In this document: piece by piece, positions 1 through 9,670 of the stretch
Layout of the letters: each line of letters starts with the position of its first letter
How positions within the stretch are numbered: the stretch's first letter is position 1
Source of the DNA: Microbacteriaceae bacterium PS02344
GTDB taxonomy: Bacteria > Actinomycetota > Actinomycetes > Actinomycetales > Microbacteriaceae
Length of the DNA stretch: 64,000 nt
Assembly: GCA_029959905.1 (NCBI GenBank)
Contig: JASCNZ010000001.1
Location: forward strand, 124,001 to 188,000
Direction: 5' to 3'
The notes under the pieces: model-generated
Told to the model about the DNA's origin: nothing
Databases searched by the model: none
The model's input: only the letters and a program-made list of their open reading frames with translations
Position numbers and translations under genes: made by a program

Positions 1-1294
1 CGAACGCGACACCGATGAGGCCGACGACACCCAGCGCGGCGATCACGGTGGTCGCGATTCCGAGGTTGCCAGCGAACCAGGAAGTGGCAATGACTCCTGC
101 CACGAGCGGTCCAGCAGCCGTGAAGATTCGCCCGACGCTGTTGCAGAAGGCGATTGCGGTCGCCCTGAGGCTTGTGGGAAACAGCTCCGGTCCGTAGATG
201 AAAGACCCAGACAGAGAGCCGAAGAGCGCGAAGCCGAGCACCGGCATCGCCCCTAGGAAGACACCGAGTGGCCTGTCGAACGGGAAGATCACGGCGATGG
301 TGACCGCGGCTACACCGAAAGTAAGCAGGAAGGTTGGTTTGCGTCCGATGGCGTCCGCGATGAACCCCCATGCCGCGTATCCGATGATGCCGCCCGCGTT
401 GAACAGCATTGAGGCAAGCGCAACGTCTTGGGCGATCTGGCCCGGTTCCGTCCCCGCCGCCGCTCCCATCTGGCGAATGATCTGCGGGTACCACGTGCTC
501 ACGCTCCAGAAGGCGATGAGCGCACCAGTGGCGATAGCGGTGCAGATGAGGGTCGGCTTCAGCAACGGTCGCATGAACAGCCGCTTCAACACGAAGGCGT
601 CCCGGTGGTCTCGGCGACCGCTCTGCTTGCGTTCGCGGCGTACGCGGATCGCTTCGGTGGATTCTTCCGGCTCCTTGACGAATCGACGGATGAACCAGAC
701 GAGGACGGCGGGAAGGACAGCCAGGGCCATCATGAACCGCCAGCCGAGGTCGCCCAAGAGGGCGTATGCGAGCGCGGCGGCGAAGAACCCCATCGCGTAG
801 CCCGACATCATCAGTCCGCCGGCACGCGCGCGGTAGCGGTTTCGCCAGGACTCGGCAATGAGCGCGGCCCCGACTGGAGCTTCTACACCGGACCCTACGC
901 CGGCGATGAAACGAAGGATGCCGAGTAGCCACCAGTTGTCCACGAATGCGGCAGCCGCGGTGAATACGGCGTAGGTGAGGACGCCGAGAGCGAGGATCTT
1001 CGTGCGGCCGATGTAGTCCGCAAGGACTCCGAACGCCACCCCTCCGACGGCCCACCCCGCAAGAAAGAGGCCGACCGTGAGACCTCCGTAGAGCCCAATA
1101 TTGGCAGGGGTGGCCTCGATCCCGCTGTTCGGAAGGAGCTCGGTCATTGTGGGGCCGAGGACCAGGATGTAAAGGCTCCCTGCGAATCCATCGAGCCCCC
1201 ACCCGAGCATCGTTCCTGCGAGAACAAGCCATTGAGCTTTGGTGATCTCTGCCCTCCATCCGGTGCGGGCAGTAGTGGCCGTGCGCGTCATCAT
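1..1294 (-). CDS. MFS transporter (partial, runs off the left edge)
   Basis: The minus-strand frame opens at an ATG at 1294, with AAAGGA five bases upstream, and reads without a stop to base 1, so the C-terminus lies outside the window. The 431 visible residues show repeated hydrophobic helices. The cytoplasmic loop signature ADYIGRTK fits the loop between helices 2 and 3, and a charged central loop (EEST then IRVRRERK) separates the two six-helix halves. This is the metabolite/aromatic-acid type of the major facilitator superfamily, usually proton-coupled uptake. It begins 26 bases after the aldehyde dehydrogenase stop, so the two are probably cotranscribed and the substrate is probably an aldehyde or its precursor. 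The substrate cannot be named from sequence. Confidence 0.85.
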   Translation of the reverse strand, partial: MMTRTATTARTGWRAEITKAQWLVLAGTMLGWGLDGFAGSLYILVLGPTMTELLPNSGIEATPANIGLYGGLTVGLFLAGWAVGGVAFGVLADYIGRTKILALGVLTYAVFTAAAAFVDNWWLLGILRFIAGVGSGVEAPVGAALIAESWRNRYRARAGGLMMSGYAMGFFAAALAYALLGDLGWRFMMALAVLPAVLVWFIRRFVKEPEESTEAIRVRRERKQSGRRDHRDAFVLKRLFMRPLLKPTLICTAIATGALIAFWSVSTWYPQIIRQMGAAAGTEPGQIAQDVALASMLFNAGGIIGYAAWGFIADAIGRKPTFLLTFGVAAVTIAVIFPFDRPLGVFLGAMPVLGFALFGSLSGSFIYGPELFPTSLRATAIAFCNSVGRIFTAAGPLVAGVIATSWFAGNLGIATTVIAALGVVGLIGVAF

Positions 1295-1320
1295 TGACGT
1301 CCTTTCGGTCGTGGTGCGTG

Positions 1321-2820
1321 TCAGTTCAAGCGTTCGTTGGCTCCGCCGTACCAATCGGAGTACCCGGGGGCAGTGCGGGCGACGACAGTCTTGATCCAGG
1401 AGAAGTCGTCGAACGACTCCGAGCCTGCGTCCTTGCCGATCCCGGATTCTTTGACCCCACCCCAGGGGAGCGAAGGCTCCAGACGGTGGTGGTCGTTGAT
1501 CCACACCATTCCGGCTTTCACACCGTCCGCGACCCGGAGCCCACGTGAGAAGTCGCTGGTCCAGACGCCCGCTCCCAGCCCGTAGGGGTTGTCGTTTGCC
1601 ATCGAGATGGCCTCGTCTTCAGCGTCGAATGGGATGACGACTGCGACCGGTCCGAAGATTTCCTCGCGGGCGACGCGCATGTCCATCGTCGCGTCGGAGA
1701 TGACTGTCGGCGCGTAGAAGAAACCATCGGCGAGTTCACCTTCGAGTTCAGGGACATTGCCGCCGGCGAGGATGGTCGCACCTTCCGCTCGTGCCGAGTC
1801 GACGAGTTCGGCGACCTTTCCACGTTGGCGCTCGCTGATCAGCGGCCCCATCTGCGTCTGGGGGCTGCGGGGATCTCCGATCCGAATTGCGGCAGCACGG
1901 GCCGCGAGATGCTCGACGAAAGAGTCGTAGATGCCCCGCTGCACAAGGAACCTTGAGCCGGCGACGCACGACTGCCCCGCGGCGACGAAGGCAGCGAATG
2001 CTGCGCCTTCCGCGGCTCCCTTCGCATCCGAGTCGTCGAAAACGATGATGGGGGTCTTACCCCCCAGCTCGGCGGTCATCCGTGCGAATCGACGTGCTGC
2101 TGCGACGGCCGCAGAGCGTCCGGTCTCCGTCCCGCCAGTGAGCGTTACTTTCGCCACATCGGGATGCTCTGTGAGACGTATCCCCGCAGGTGCGGCACCG
2201 GTGACGACGTTGACCACCCCCTCAGGAACGCCTGCGCGCTGGAGGATTGGGAGGAGGGCGAGCGTCGTCAGGGGCGTCATCTCGGAGGGTTTGATGACGA
2301 CGGTGTTGCCGTTAGCCAGCGCAGCCGACAGGCTGCGGGCGAGGATGAGCATCGGGTGATTGAAGGGCGTGATGATGGCGCATACCCCCAATGGAGCGCG
2401 CCGCTGGTACGTAAGGTAGGGGCCATCGGTGGGCAACACCGCGGTGCGCTGAGCCGCAAGGAGTCCCGCGTTGTATCGGAACCACTCCGGCACGCGGGAC
2501 AGCTGAGCTCGTGTCTCATTCACAGGGCGGCCATTGTTAAGGGCCTCGAGCTGATAGAGCTCCTCGCTGCTCGCCTCAATCTCGTCGGCGACGCGGAGCA
2601 GAATTCGTGCCCGCTCGGTCGCGGTCAACGCCGGCCACGTTCCGGTTGAGAAAGCCGCGAGCGCCGACGCCACCGCGATGTCAACGTCGTCAGGGCCGTG
2701 TTCGGGGACGGACGTGATCATGGACCCGGTAGACGGATTAATGATGTCGCGGAGCAATGCTCCGTCAGATTCGTACGGCTGCTGCGGATTCGGGCGAACA
2801 GCTGCGTCGAGAAGACTCAT
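1321..2820 (-). CDS. NAD(P)-dependent aldehyde dehydrogenase
   Basis: This 499-residue protein is full length for the ALDH superfamily, which oxidises aldehydes to acids with NAD(P). The oxyanion Asn sits in TPFNHP (about 153), the cofactor Lys near 177, the general base Glu in ELGGK (about 251) and the catalytic Cys in GQSCVAG (about 285). All key residues are present. The ATG at 2820 was chosen because AGGAGTG lies just upstream; an open frame extends to 3051 but reads like non-coding sequence. It is the first gene of a probable operon with the MFS transporter and is divergent from a GAF/PucR regulator across about 120 bases, which is the likely control region. The specific aldehyde is unknown. 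Confidence 0.93.
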   Translation of the reverse strand: MSLLDAAVRPNPQQPYESDGALLRDIINPSTGSMITSVPEHGPDDVDIAVASALAAFSTGTWPALTATERARILLRVADEIEASSEELYQLEALNNGRPVNETRAQLSRVPEWFRYNAGLLAAQRTAVLPTDGPYLTYQRRAPLGVCAIITPFNHPMLILARSLSAALANGNTVVIKPSEMTPLTTLALLPILQRAGVPEGVVNVVTGAAPAGIRLTEHPDVAKVTLTGGTETGRSAAVAAARRFARMTAELGGKTPIIVFDDSDAKGAAEGAAFAAFVAAGQSCVAGSRFLVQRGIYDSFVEHLAARAAAIRIGDPRSPQTQMGPLISERQRGKVAELVDSARAEGATILAGGNVPELEGELADGFFYAPTVISDATMDMRVAREEIFGPVAVVIPFDAEDEAISMANDNPYGLGAGVWTSDFSRGLRVADGVKAGMVWINDHHRLEPSLPWGGVKESGIGKDAGSESFDDFSWIKTVVARTAPGYSDWYGGANERLN

Positions 2821-2939
2821 GGCACTCCTTTGTGATTCGCACCGGCGGGACCGGTCTGACAAGTTGAGCATCGCGCATTCCAGCCCGCGATGTTTCCAGG
2901 AACACTCTTGTGCGAAACAGGTGTCGGTGGTCACATGGT

Positions 2940-4622
2940 GTGGTGACCGCAGATCTCGTCTCTTGGCTTGCTCGCCTTCGTGAAATAACCGAGGTGGCAT
3001 CGCGTGGGATACCCGTCGAAGAAGCACTCGGTCTCGTTGCGGCGACCGCACGTGAACTACTCCCCCTCGACTTCTGCGGGGTGTTCACTCCGAATCCGTC
3101 GCGGACGGCGCTGCTGCTCACCGGATGGGACGGACTATCACGGGACTATGTACAGCGCATCAACCAGACCAACCCGGTCGGACTCGGAAGCGAAGCACCG
3201 TCGAGCCGTGCATACTTCGGTGGCCTGCCCGTAGTTGTGTCAGACATTGAGGCGGAGAGCGGGTTTGAACCTTGGGGAGGCATTGCGCACGACCAGGGCT
3301 ACACCTCGATGATCAGCGTCCCGCTGCGCAGCGAACGAGGCATTCTCGGCACCTTGAACGGTTATCACGCCGAAAGGCACACGTACACCGCAGACGAGAT
3401 CGAACGCTTGACCCTACTCGCCAATCACGCTGCAGCAGCAATCGCCTCGACCGCACTGGTAGACGACCTGCGGCGGTCGAACGAAGCACTAGTGGAGCAG
3501 CGCGACCTGCTCGCACGCAGCCAGGCGATACGTGAAGAATTGCTGCAGGCATCCCTGAGCTCTCGCGGTATCGACGCCATCGTCTCAGCACTTCAGGGGA
3601 TTGTGCGCAGGCCCGCATCGTACTCATCGTCAGCTGACTCGGACGCCTCGGCCAACGACCCCCAGGAGGCACTCGCCACGCGACCGATCACCGTCGACGG
3701 CGAGGTAGTTGGCGAGCTGACGATCTGGGGCGACGCGGGCGAGACTCCGCAGGACGCGCATCTAGAGACTGTGGAGGAGGTCGCCATCGGCCACGCCGTG
3801 GCGGTGCTGACGCTCGAGCTGCTTCGGCAGCGCGCCGCGTTGGACGCCGAGCACCGCATCGCTGGCGAGCTCCTGCAGGACGTGGTCACGTCTGGCATCA
3901 GTGAGCAATCGCTTCGGCGGGCAGATGCCATGGGCTTCGATCTCACTCGGCTGCGCGTTGCAACTGTGATCTCGGTTGTGCCTCATGAGCCGTCAAATCC
4001 GATTGCGAATAGCCACCTACATCGCGGGGTTCTCGCTCGGCTGGGACGCCTGCGGCTGCAGAAAGAGGACGTCACTCTCCGCCCACTCGTCGCTGAGTAC
4101 GGCGGGAGCATCGTCGCTGTGTGGCCCGATTCGGTAGGTGATGAGGCCGGGGAGGAAGTACACGCCACTCTCTCGGTCGCGTATCCCGCGACGAGCGTGA
4201 CTGTGGCTGCGTCAGGTATTCCGCGACGCACCCTGGCAGAGGCGGTCCGGGTAGCGACTGGAGCGCATGCGTTGGCACTCCGCTTCGCACCAGGAAGGTC
4301 CGTGCAGGCAACCCAGCTCGGGTACGCGGGCCTTCTACTACACATTGACGAGCCGGACGTTCTCGGCCAACACCTGCAGACCCAGCTAGGTCCAGTCCTG
4401 GACTACGACTCGGTGCGTGGGGCGTCTTTGATGCGCACGCTGCAATCCCTCGTCGCCCACGATTTTGATCGAGGCGCGACCGCGAAAGCTCTGCGGCTAC
4501 ACGTGAACACCGTGCAGCAACGAGTACGGCGAGTAGAAGCGCTGCTGCAGAAGGACCTCTCGAATCCTCGAGACCTTCTCGACGTGGTCTCAGCGCTTTC
4601 GATTCACTCGATGCTCGAATGA
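2940..4622 (+). CDS. GAF-domain PucR/CdaR-type transcriptional regulator
   Basis: About 560 residues. A GAF-like sensor domain occupies roughly residues 20-180, a short coiled-coil linker follows near 185-215, and the C-terminus has the PucR helix-turn-helix with the pattern FDRGATAKALRLHVNTVQQR (about residues 515-535). This architecture is typical of one-component regulators that sense a small catabolite and act on a divergent operon. The divergent aldehyde dehydrogenase-MFS genes are the obvious target. The start is uncertain: GTG codons occur at 2910, 2940 and 2943. I chose 2940 because GGTGG lies about nine bases upstream and the earlier residues look non-coding. Confidence 0.85.
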   Translation: MVTADLVSWLARLREITEVASRGIPVEEALGLVAATARELLPLDFCGVFTPNPSRTALLLTGWDGLSRDYVQRINQTNPVGLGSEAPSSRAYFGGLPVVVSDIEAESGFEPWGGIAHDQGYTSMISVPLRSERGILGTLNGYHAERHTYTADEIERLTLLANHAAAAIASTALVDDLRRSNEALVEQRDLLARSQAIREELLQASLSSRGIDAIVSALQGIVRRPASYSSSADSDASANDPQEALATRPITVDGEVVGELTIWGDAGETPQDAHLETVEEVAIGHAVAVLTLELLRQRAALDAEHRIAGELLQDVVTSGISEQSLRRADAMGFDLTRLRVATVISVVPHEPSNPIANSHLHRGVLARLGRLRLQKEDVTLRPLVAEYGGSIVAVWPDSVGDEAGEEVHATLSVAYPATSVTVAASGIPRRTLAEAVRVATGAHALALRFAPGRSVQATQLGYAGLLLHIDEPDVLGQHLQTQLGPVLDYDSVRGASLMRTLQSLVAHDFDRGATAKALRLHVNTVQQRVRRVEALLQKDLSNPRDLLDVVSALSIHSMLE

Positions 4623-4674
4623 TCGCGTTCAGACGCCCGACAAGGGATAGGGACGACTCGCGCTAGCGACATGC

Positions 4675-4716
4675 GAAAAACGGGGTGCCCTCGGACTTGT
4701 CAGAAGGCACCCCGTT
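4675..4716 (-). terminator. Rho-independent terminator after the alpha/beta hydrolase
   Basis: An 11-bp inverted repeat (AACGGGGTGCC at 4679-4689 and its complement at 4706-4716) surrounds a 16-base loop. On the minus strand it ends in a run of T, seen as AAAAA on the plus strand at 4676-4680. It lies just past the hydrolase stop at 4734. Confidence 0.85.
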
Positions 4717-4733
4717 CGTGGAGGAGACGCTGA

Positions 4734-5570
4734 TTACTTCTGGATGAAGGCGAGCAGGTCGGGGTTGATGACGTCCGCGTGCGTGGTCAGCATGCCGTGC
4801 GGGTAGCCGGCGTACAGCTTCAGTTCGGAGTTCTGGAGAAGCTCGTGCTGCAGAAGCGCGGCGGCCTTGTAGGGCACGACCTGGTCGTCGTCGCCCTGCA
4901 TGACGAGGACGGGAACCGTGATGGCCTTGAGATCTTCGGTCTGGTCGGTCTCGGAGAACGCCTTGATGCCCTCGTAGTGAGCGAGCGCGCTGCCGGTCAT
5001 GCCCTGACGCCACCAGTTGGCGACGACCGGCTCGGAGACCTCGACGCCGTCGCGGTTGAAGCCATAGAACGGACCCGAGGCGACGGCCTGGAAGAACTCG
5101 GCGCGGTTCGCGGCGAGAGCGCTGCGGAAGCCGTCGAGGACCTCGATGGGCGTGCCCTCGGGGTTGCTGTCGGACTTCAACATGATGGGAGGAACAGACG
5201 AGACGAGAACGGCCTTCGCGACGCGGCCCTGGGGCTGACCGTACTTCGCGACGTAGCGGGCGACCTGTCCGCCACCGGTGGAGTGGCCGATGTGGATGGC
5301 GTTCTTCAGGTCGAGGTGCTCGACGACGGCGTTCACGTCGCTGGCGTAGTGGTCCATGTCGTGGCCGGTGCTGATCTGCGACGAATGTCCGTGGCCCCGG
5401 CGGTCGCTTGCGACCACACGGTAGCCCTTGGAGAGGAAGTACAGCATCTGTGCGTCCCAGTCGTCGGACGACAGCGGCCATCCGTGGTGGAACACGATGG
5501 GCTGGGCGTCCTTGTTGCCCCAGTCCTTGAAGTAGATCTCTGCGCCGTCTTCGGTGGTGATGTATCCCAT
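4734..5570 (-). CDS. Alpha/beta hydrolase, non-heme chloroperoxidase-like
   Basis: 278 residues, the usual length for the cofactor-free haloperoxidase/esterase branch of the alpha/beta-hydrolase fold. The oxyanion region is HHGWPLSSDDW, the nucleophile Ser is in GHSTGGG, the acid Asp in MQGDDDQVV and the His in GYPHGML, so the triad is complete. There is no signal peptide, so it is probably cytoplasmic. The ATG at 5570 is preceded by AGGA. It is divergent from an MmyB-like regulator across about 315 bases, a common pairing in actinobacteria in which the regulator controls the enzyme gene. The true reaction (perhydrolysis or ester cleavage) cannot be told from sequence. Confidence 0.9.
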   Translation of the reverse strand: MGYITTEDGAEIYFKDWGNKDAQPIVFHHGWPLSSDDWDAQMLYFLSKGYRVVASDRRGHGHSSQISTGHDMDHYASDVNAVVEHLDLKNAIHIGHSTGGGQVARYVAKYGQPQGRVAKAVLVSSVPPIMLKSDSNPEGTPIEVLDGFRSALAANRAEFFQAVASGPFYGFNRDGVEVSEPVVANWWRQGMTGSALAHYEGIKAFSETDQTEDLKAITVPVLVMQGDDDQVVPYKAAALLQHELLQNSELKLYAGYPHGMLTTHADVINPDLLAFIQK

Positions 5571-5886
5571 GATGAATCCTCTGTCGTGTCGTCGAACGAG
5601 CAAGCCCGCACGACTGGTGGGTAGTTTGCGCCTCGACGATGTGGCGACTGAATTCAAGGTAACTTTCGGGCGTTTGTGACGCCTCCGACAATTGCCGATT
5701 CTCATTACTACGTCTATCCGAATGAGGGAGGCGGTCGAGACGCGGGTCAGCAGGCCGCTCGAAGAGGGGATGTGAATTTTTCAGATAGGTGATGTGACTC
5801 GCCACTCCGCCTCCATACGGTGAAGCGTCCATACTCCTGACTCCGCACGAGCCGGGAGGACGATTCATGCATCTTCAGGGAGCTCG
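5571..5886. promoter_or_regulatory. Divergent intergenic region between hydrolase and MmyB-like regulator
   Basis: About 316 bases hold no convincing gene. The region must carry the promoters of both flanking genes. I could not pick out a confident operator or a canonical -35/-10 pair. Confidence 0.4.
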
Positions 5887-6696
5887 GTGAGCAGTAACAA
5901 GAGTGTTCTGGGCAACTTTCTGCGTGCGCGGCGTGCCCACGTCCTGCCAGCGGACGTCGGCCTGCGTCCCGATGACGGCAGAAGGGTCTCCGGACTCAAG
6001 CGCGAAGAAGTGGCGATGCTCGCGGACATCAGCGTGGAGTACTACTCCCGCCTCGAACAGGGACGGGGAGCAGACCCCTCCACCAAAGTGGTTCGTGCCC
6101 TCGCTCGCGCTCTCAATCTGGACGACGTGTGCGTCGAGTACGTCAATCGCCTCACCGGGAGAGTCGAGGAGCAACGGCGCACCATCCCCCCCGAGAAGAC
6201 CTACATCATCCGCGAACTCCTCGACACCTGGGCCCACATCCCGGCGTACATCACCGACGGTAACCTCGACATCGTCGCTGTCAACGAACGCATGCACTCA
6301 CTGAGTTCGGGGGCCATCCGCCCCGGTGTCAACGCTGTAATCACGCACTTCGCCTCCGAGAACAAGCGGCAGATCGTCAACTGGGACGAGCTCGCCACAC
6401 GAGGTATCGCGACCCTTCGTTTCCTCGGGGATCGCAGATCCGCGCGATATGAGGAGATCGTCCGCGAACTGTCGAGGGACCCAGACTTCGTGAGCCGCTG
6501 GAACTTGCACGAGGTCGCTCGACCTTCGGACCTCGACTCTCACCTGCGCTTGGATGGGATTGGCGAGATCCACATGCGTGTCCACAACTTCGAGGTGCCC
6601 TCGTTACCGTTCCACACCATGACCACGCAGTACCCGAAACCTGGCTTCGAGGTGTTCGCTAGCGCACCTGAGGCAAGCGAGAAGACTTTCGCCTGA
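5887..6696 (+). CDS. XRE-family regulator with MmyB-like ligand-binding domain
   Basis: 269 residues. The N-terminal helix-turn-helix (about residues 8-75) has the family pattern RVSGLKREEVAMLADISVEY followed by YSRLEQGRG. The rest matches the MmyB-like PAS-related domain, with the TDGNLDIVAVNERM segment near residue 120. Such regulators bind a small or fatty-acid-like ligand and usually control a divergently transcribed oxidoreductase or hydrolase, here the chloroperoxidase-like gene. The GTG at 5887 has AGGGAG five bases upstream, and an ATG at 5867 runs into a stop. A DUF488 gene follows after 22 bases and may be cotranscribed. Confidence 0.9.
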   Translation: MSSNKSVLGNFLRARRAHVLPADVGLRPDDGRRVSGLKREEVAMLADISVEYYSRLEQGRGADPSTKVVRALARALNLDDVCVEYVNRLTGRVEEQRRTIPPEKTYIIRELLDTWAHIPAYITDGNLDIVAVNERMHSLSSGAIRPGVNAVITHFASENKRQIVNWDELATRGIATLRFLGDRRSARYEEIVRELSRDPDFVSRWNLHEVARPSDLDSHLRLDGIGEIHMRVHNFEVPSLPFHTMTTQYPKPGFEVFASAPEASEKTFA

Positions 6697-6718
6697 CCCA
6701 TTTCACGAAAGGCCACTC

Positions 6719-7090
6719 ATGTCGAACGTTCTCATCAAGCGTGCGTACGAACCGACGTCCACCGCAGACGGCTACCGGGTTCTCGTAGACCGCCTCTGGC
6801 CGCGAGGCGTTTCCAAAGAGCGCGCCGCTCTTGACGAGTGGTTGAAAGACGTTGCGCCCTCGCCTGATCTGCGGACGTGGTGGGATCACGACCCCGCGCG
6901 CATGGCGGAATTCACGGTTCGATACGACGCAGAGCTGGAGGAGAACACCACGGCCGTTCAACATCTCCTCGATGTCGCTAACGCACACGACACGGTGACC
7001 CTGGTGTACGCCGCGCACGATCCTGCGGTCAATCACGCCCTCGTGCTTCAGCGTTTCATTCTGGATCGTTTGGCGGACGTCAGGTCATAG
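6719..7090 (+). CDS. DUF488 family protein
   Basis: 123 residues, with the signature VLVDRLWPRGVSKERAALDE at about residues 22-41 and a C-terminal LVYAAHDPAVNHALVL that define DUF488. The biochemical role of this family is not established. The ATG at 6719 follows GAAAGG. It overlaps the convergent FAD monooxygenase gene by six bases at the 3' end. Confidence 0.88.
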   Translation: MSNVLIKRAYEPTSTADGYRVLVDRLWPRGVSKERAALDEWLKDVAPSPDLRTWWDHDPARMAEFTVRYDAELEENTTAVQHLLDVANAHDTVTLVYAAHDPAVNHALVLQRFILDRLADVRS

Positions 7091-8215
7091 GGGCAGCTGC
7101 TCGCCGAGCCTCACGCCGTATTCTGCGATACTCCTGGCCACCGGGAGCCGCTGCTCGCCATAGGCGACGAGAGCGTCGTCGATGGTCGATGAATGGAGTG
7201 CGCGGGCCAGAGTGAGAGCGTCGCCGGCGGCCTTGGCCGCACCCATCGCTGTATGCGGGCGCACGACCGTTGCCGCATCCCCCAGAAGCACTGCGCGATC
7301 TCGAGTGATCCGGGGAGCGACATAGTCGAGGACACCCTGCAGGAATGGTCGTGGCTCCATCGCGACCACCTCAGCGAACTGGGGTGGAAGGCGATGCTGG
7401 GCCGCTGCAATCAGGTGCGTCGCGACATCCGCCGGCGTCTGGCCCGGGGCGAGAGACGTGGATGTGGACGAGCGACCGGCCGCAGTCATCAGCGTCGATA
7501 GATCACCCGAGCTCATCGAGCGATACCAGACCCAGTTGTACCGGCGACTCCCTGGCTCCGTCTGCCCTTCGGGCCCGGGGACGAGATATCCGAGCGCGTG
7601 CTCCCCCGGTCCCGTGTGGAACGTCATCCGCCGAAACAGGGTGTCGGCGGCGCCGGCAGGAACGAGGTCTTCAGGGATGAGGCCGCGCCAGATGGCATAA
7701 CCGACGTACGCTGGTTCGCCGCCTTCTGGCGCAACGAAACGACGCACGTGCGAGTGCGCTCCATCTGCTCCGACCAGCAGGTCAGCCTCATGTCGTTCGT
7801 TACCCGCGAAGAAGGAGATGATGTCGGCGCCTGCCCGGACGCCCGTTACCGGACTGTCCAGAACATACCGAGAGTCGGGGATCGCCCCGCGAAGACCGTC
7901 GTACAGCCGGTCCCAGGACAGCTGCGTCTGCTCGGCGCGTTCTCGGTAACGAATCGCCCCTCGCAGGTCGAGGGTGATCCGTTCGACGGACGTTACGCCA
8001 GGCACCGCAGACGGTGAGACGCCCGCAGCGTCGAGCGCCGTGAAGACCTCGTCCTGGGCGACGAGCCCGGCACCCCGCGCTCGGAGGCCGTGCACCGACT
8101 TCTCGTACACCGTCACGTCATGCCCGAGCCGGTGCAGCATGGCTGCGGCGAACAGTCCGCCGATGGAACCCCCAGCTACAGCGACGCGGTGCGCGGATCT
8201 TGAGAAATCGCTCAT
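7085..8215 (-). CDS. FAD-dependent aromatic-type monooxygenase
   Basis: 376 residues of the group A flavoprotein hydroxylase type. The N-terminal dinucleotide fold is VAVAGGSIGGLFAAAML, with GGSIGG in place of the more usual GxGxxG. The DG motif is DLLVGADGAHSHVRR and the GD motif is RAVLLGDAATVVRPHTAMGA. These enzymes use NAD(P)H and O2 to hydroxylate an aromatic or heteroaromatic ring. It is the last gene of a minus-strand run with two hydrolases and an MFS exporter. The ATG at 8215 lacks a good ribosome site; a TTG at 8257 is the alternative start. The substrate is unknown. Confidence 0.87.
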   Translation of the reverse strand: MSDFSRSAHRVAVAGGSIGGLFAAAMLHRLGHDVTVYEKSVHGLRARGAGLVAQDEVFTALDAAGVSPSAVPGVTSVERITLDLRGAIRYRERAEQTQLSWDRLYDGLRGAIPDSRYVLDSPVTGVRAGADIISFFAGNERHEADLLVGADGAHSHVRRFVAPEGGEPAYVGYAIWRGLIPEDLVPAGAADTLFRRMTFHTGPGEHALGYLVPGPEGQTEPGSRRYNWVWYRSMSSGDLSTLMTAAGRSSTSTSLAPGQTPADVATHLIAAAQHRLPPQFAEVVAMEPRPFLQGVLDYVAPRITRDRAVLLGDAATVVRPHTAMGAAKAAGDALTLARALHSSTIDDALVAYGEQRLPVARSIAEYGVRLGEQLPL

Positions 8216-8346
8216 GTGGTCACGGTAGGTGTAGCCATGCGGGAACCCGTGCGACAACTGACGGACGCCCCTTCGACCGCTGGTCAGAAACGCACTCGAA
8301 TCGCCGGCGACCGGGGCCCCTCACAGCGTTCGGCGGAGTCGCTACT

Positions 8347-9651
8347 TCACAGACTTCGGCGGCGTGGTGCGGTTGTCGCAGCCGCGTCAGCAGTTCGACG
8401 GACACTGCGAGGTGGCTCAGCGAACGGAAGAAAGGCCTGCACCACGGTCAGGAGAAGGATCACGGCCCCAGCGCCGACGAGCACCGCGTCCGCACCGACG
8501 ACAACGGCTACGGCGCCGCTCGCCGCCGACCCCACCGCGGTACCCCCATAGAGGACCAGTTGGTAGATCGATAGACCCCGCGTGAGTACGTGTTCCGGCA
8601 ACGACGCCTGCACGACCGCGTTCACGGTAGCGATGACGCCAATCCACCCTGCACCGCCAGCAACGAGCGCGAGGAAGATGACCCACAGGTCTCCGGTGAA
8701 TAGCAAAGCGCACAACGCCATGCCGAAGAGCGTCATCGATGCGAGCAGTACGCCGTTCACTCCCCATCGGTCACGCCACGGCGCCACGAGAGCCGCGCCG
8801 ACGATGGTGCCCACGCCCAGGACTCCAAGCAGCACCCCGTAGCCGTCTGCTCCGAGACCAAGGGTGCGCTGCGCGAACACGGGGAGCAATGCCCAGAGAG
8901 CATTGGCCGGCACGAGGAAGATCGCCAAGCGGATGTAGAGAGAGCGCACCATCGACGAGCGGAAGACGAAGCGAACACCCTCGCGCATCGCGTGCAGGAA
9001 AGGCTCGGCCGGTGTCTGCAGGGCTCGATAGTTGCGCCAGGCGATGAGTGCGCCCAAGTAGATGACGAACGAGGCGGCGTTCACGATGAACACCGCGGTG
9101 ATCCCAAACTGCGCGATGGTTAGCCCGGCGACGGCCGGACCTGCCGCGCGCGCGACGTTTACGCTGATGGATGACAGTGATGCCGCGTCCGCCACCTGTG
9201 CATGCGGCACGATGTCCGAGATCACTGACTGCGCTGCGGGCATCTGCACGGCGGACGCAGCACCGAGCACGCACGTGACGGCGAGGAGTGTGCTCGCTGG
9301 GAGATCGCCCCCAGCCGACAGCGCTACCAAAGCCACTGACGCCCCTAATTGCACGACCTGTGTGACGAGCATCACCGTGCGACGATTCAGGAACTCGCCA
9401 AGCACCCCCGATGGCAGAGCCAGTAGCAACACAGGGGCCGCTGAGGCCGTTTGCACGAGGGCGACGACAACAGATGAGCTGTCGTCGGCAACAAGTTGCC
9501 ATTGGGCGCCGACAGTCTGCATCCAGATGCCGATATTGCTGACGAAACCCGCGACCCACAGCAATCGGAATGCTGGGACCCTTAACGGCGCCAATGGCCC
9601 GTCGCGCCCTGGACGCGAGGACGAGCGCGTCCGGGGCGCGGCGACGGTCAC
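8347..9651 (-). CDS. MFS exporter (EntS/DHA3-like)
   Basis: 434 residues with about twelve hydrophobic segments. It starts with the PLRVPAFRLLWVAGFVSNIG motif typical of the DHA3/EntS group, followed by GIWMQTVGAQWQL and the VLGEFLNRRTVML loop. This group exports small molecules such as siderophores and drugs, or takes part in efflux of catabolic intermediates. It lies 19 bases downstream of the alpha/beta hydrolase at 9671-10387 and 131 bases before the monooxygenase, so it probably belongs to the same transcript. Confidence 0.88.
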   Translation of the reverse strand: MTVAAPRTRSSSRPGRDGPLAPLRVPAFRLLWVAGFVSNIGIWMQTVGAQWQLVADDSSSVVVALVQTASAAPVLLLALPSGVLGEFLNRRTVMLVTQVVQLGASVALVALSAGGDLPASTLLAVTCVLGAASAVQMPAAQSVISDIVPHAQVADAASLSSISVNVARAAGPAVAGLTIAQFGITAVFIVNAASFVIYLGALIAWRNYRALQTPAEPFLHAMREGVRFVFRSSMVRSLYIRLAIFLVPANALWALLPVFAQRTLGLGADGYGVLLGVLGVGTIVGAALVAPWRDRWGVNGVLLASMTLFGMALCALLFTGDLWVIFLALVAGGAGWIGVIATVNAVVQASLPEHVLTRGLSIYQLVLYGGTAVGSAASGAVAVVVGADAVLVGAGAVILLLTVVQAFLPFAEPPRSVRRTADAAATTAPRRRSL

Positions 9652-9670
9652 ATCAGCACCGAACCCAGAG

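Noticed and set aside
2910..2939. Earlier GTG start for the GAF/PucR regulator.
   Set aside because: The extra residues (RNRCRWSHG) look non-coding and there is no ribosome site before 2910.
4779..5624. A 281-residue plus-strand frame.
   Set aside because: It is antisense to the chloroperoxidase-like hydrolase, whose triad is complete.
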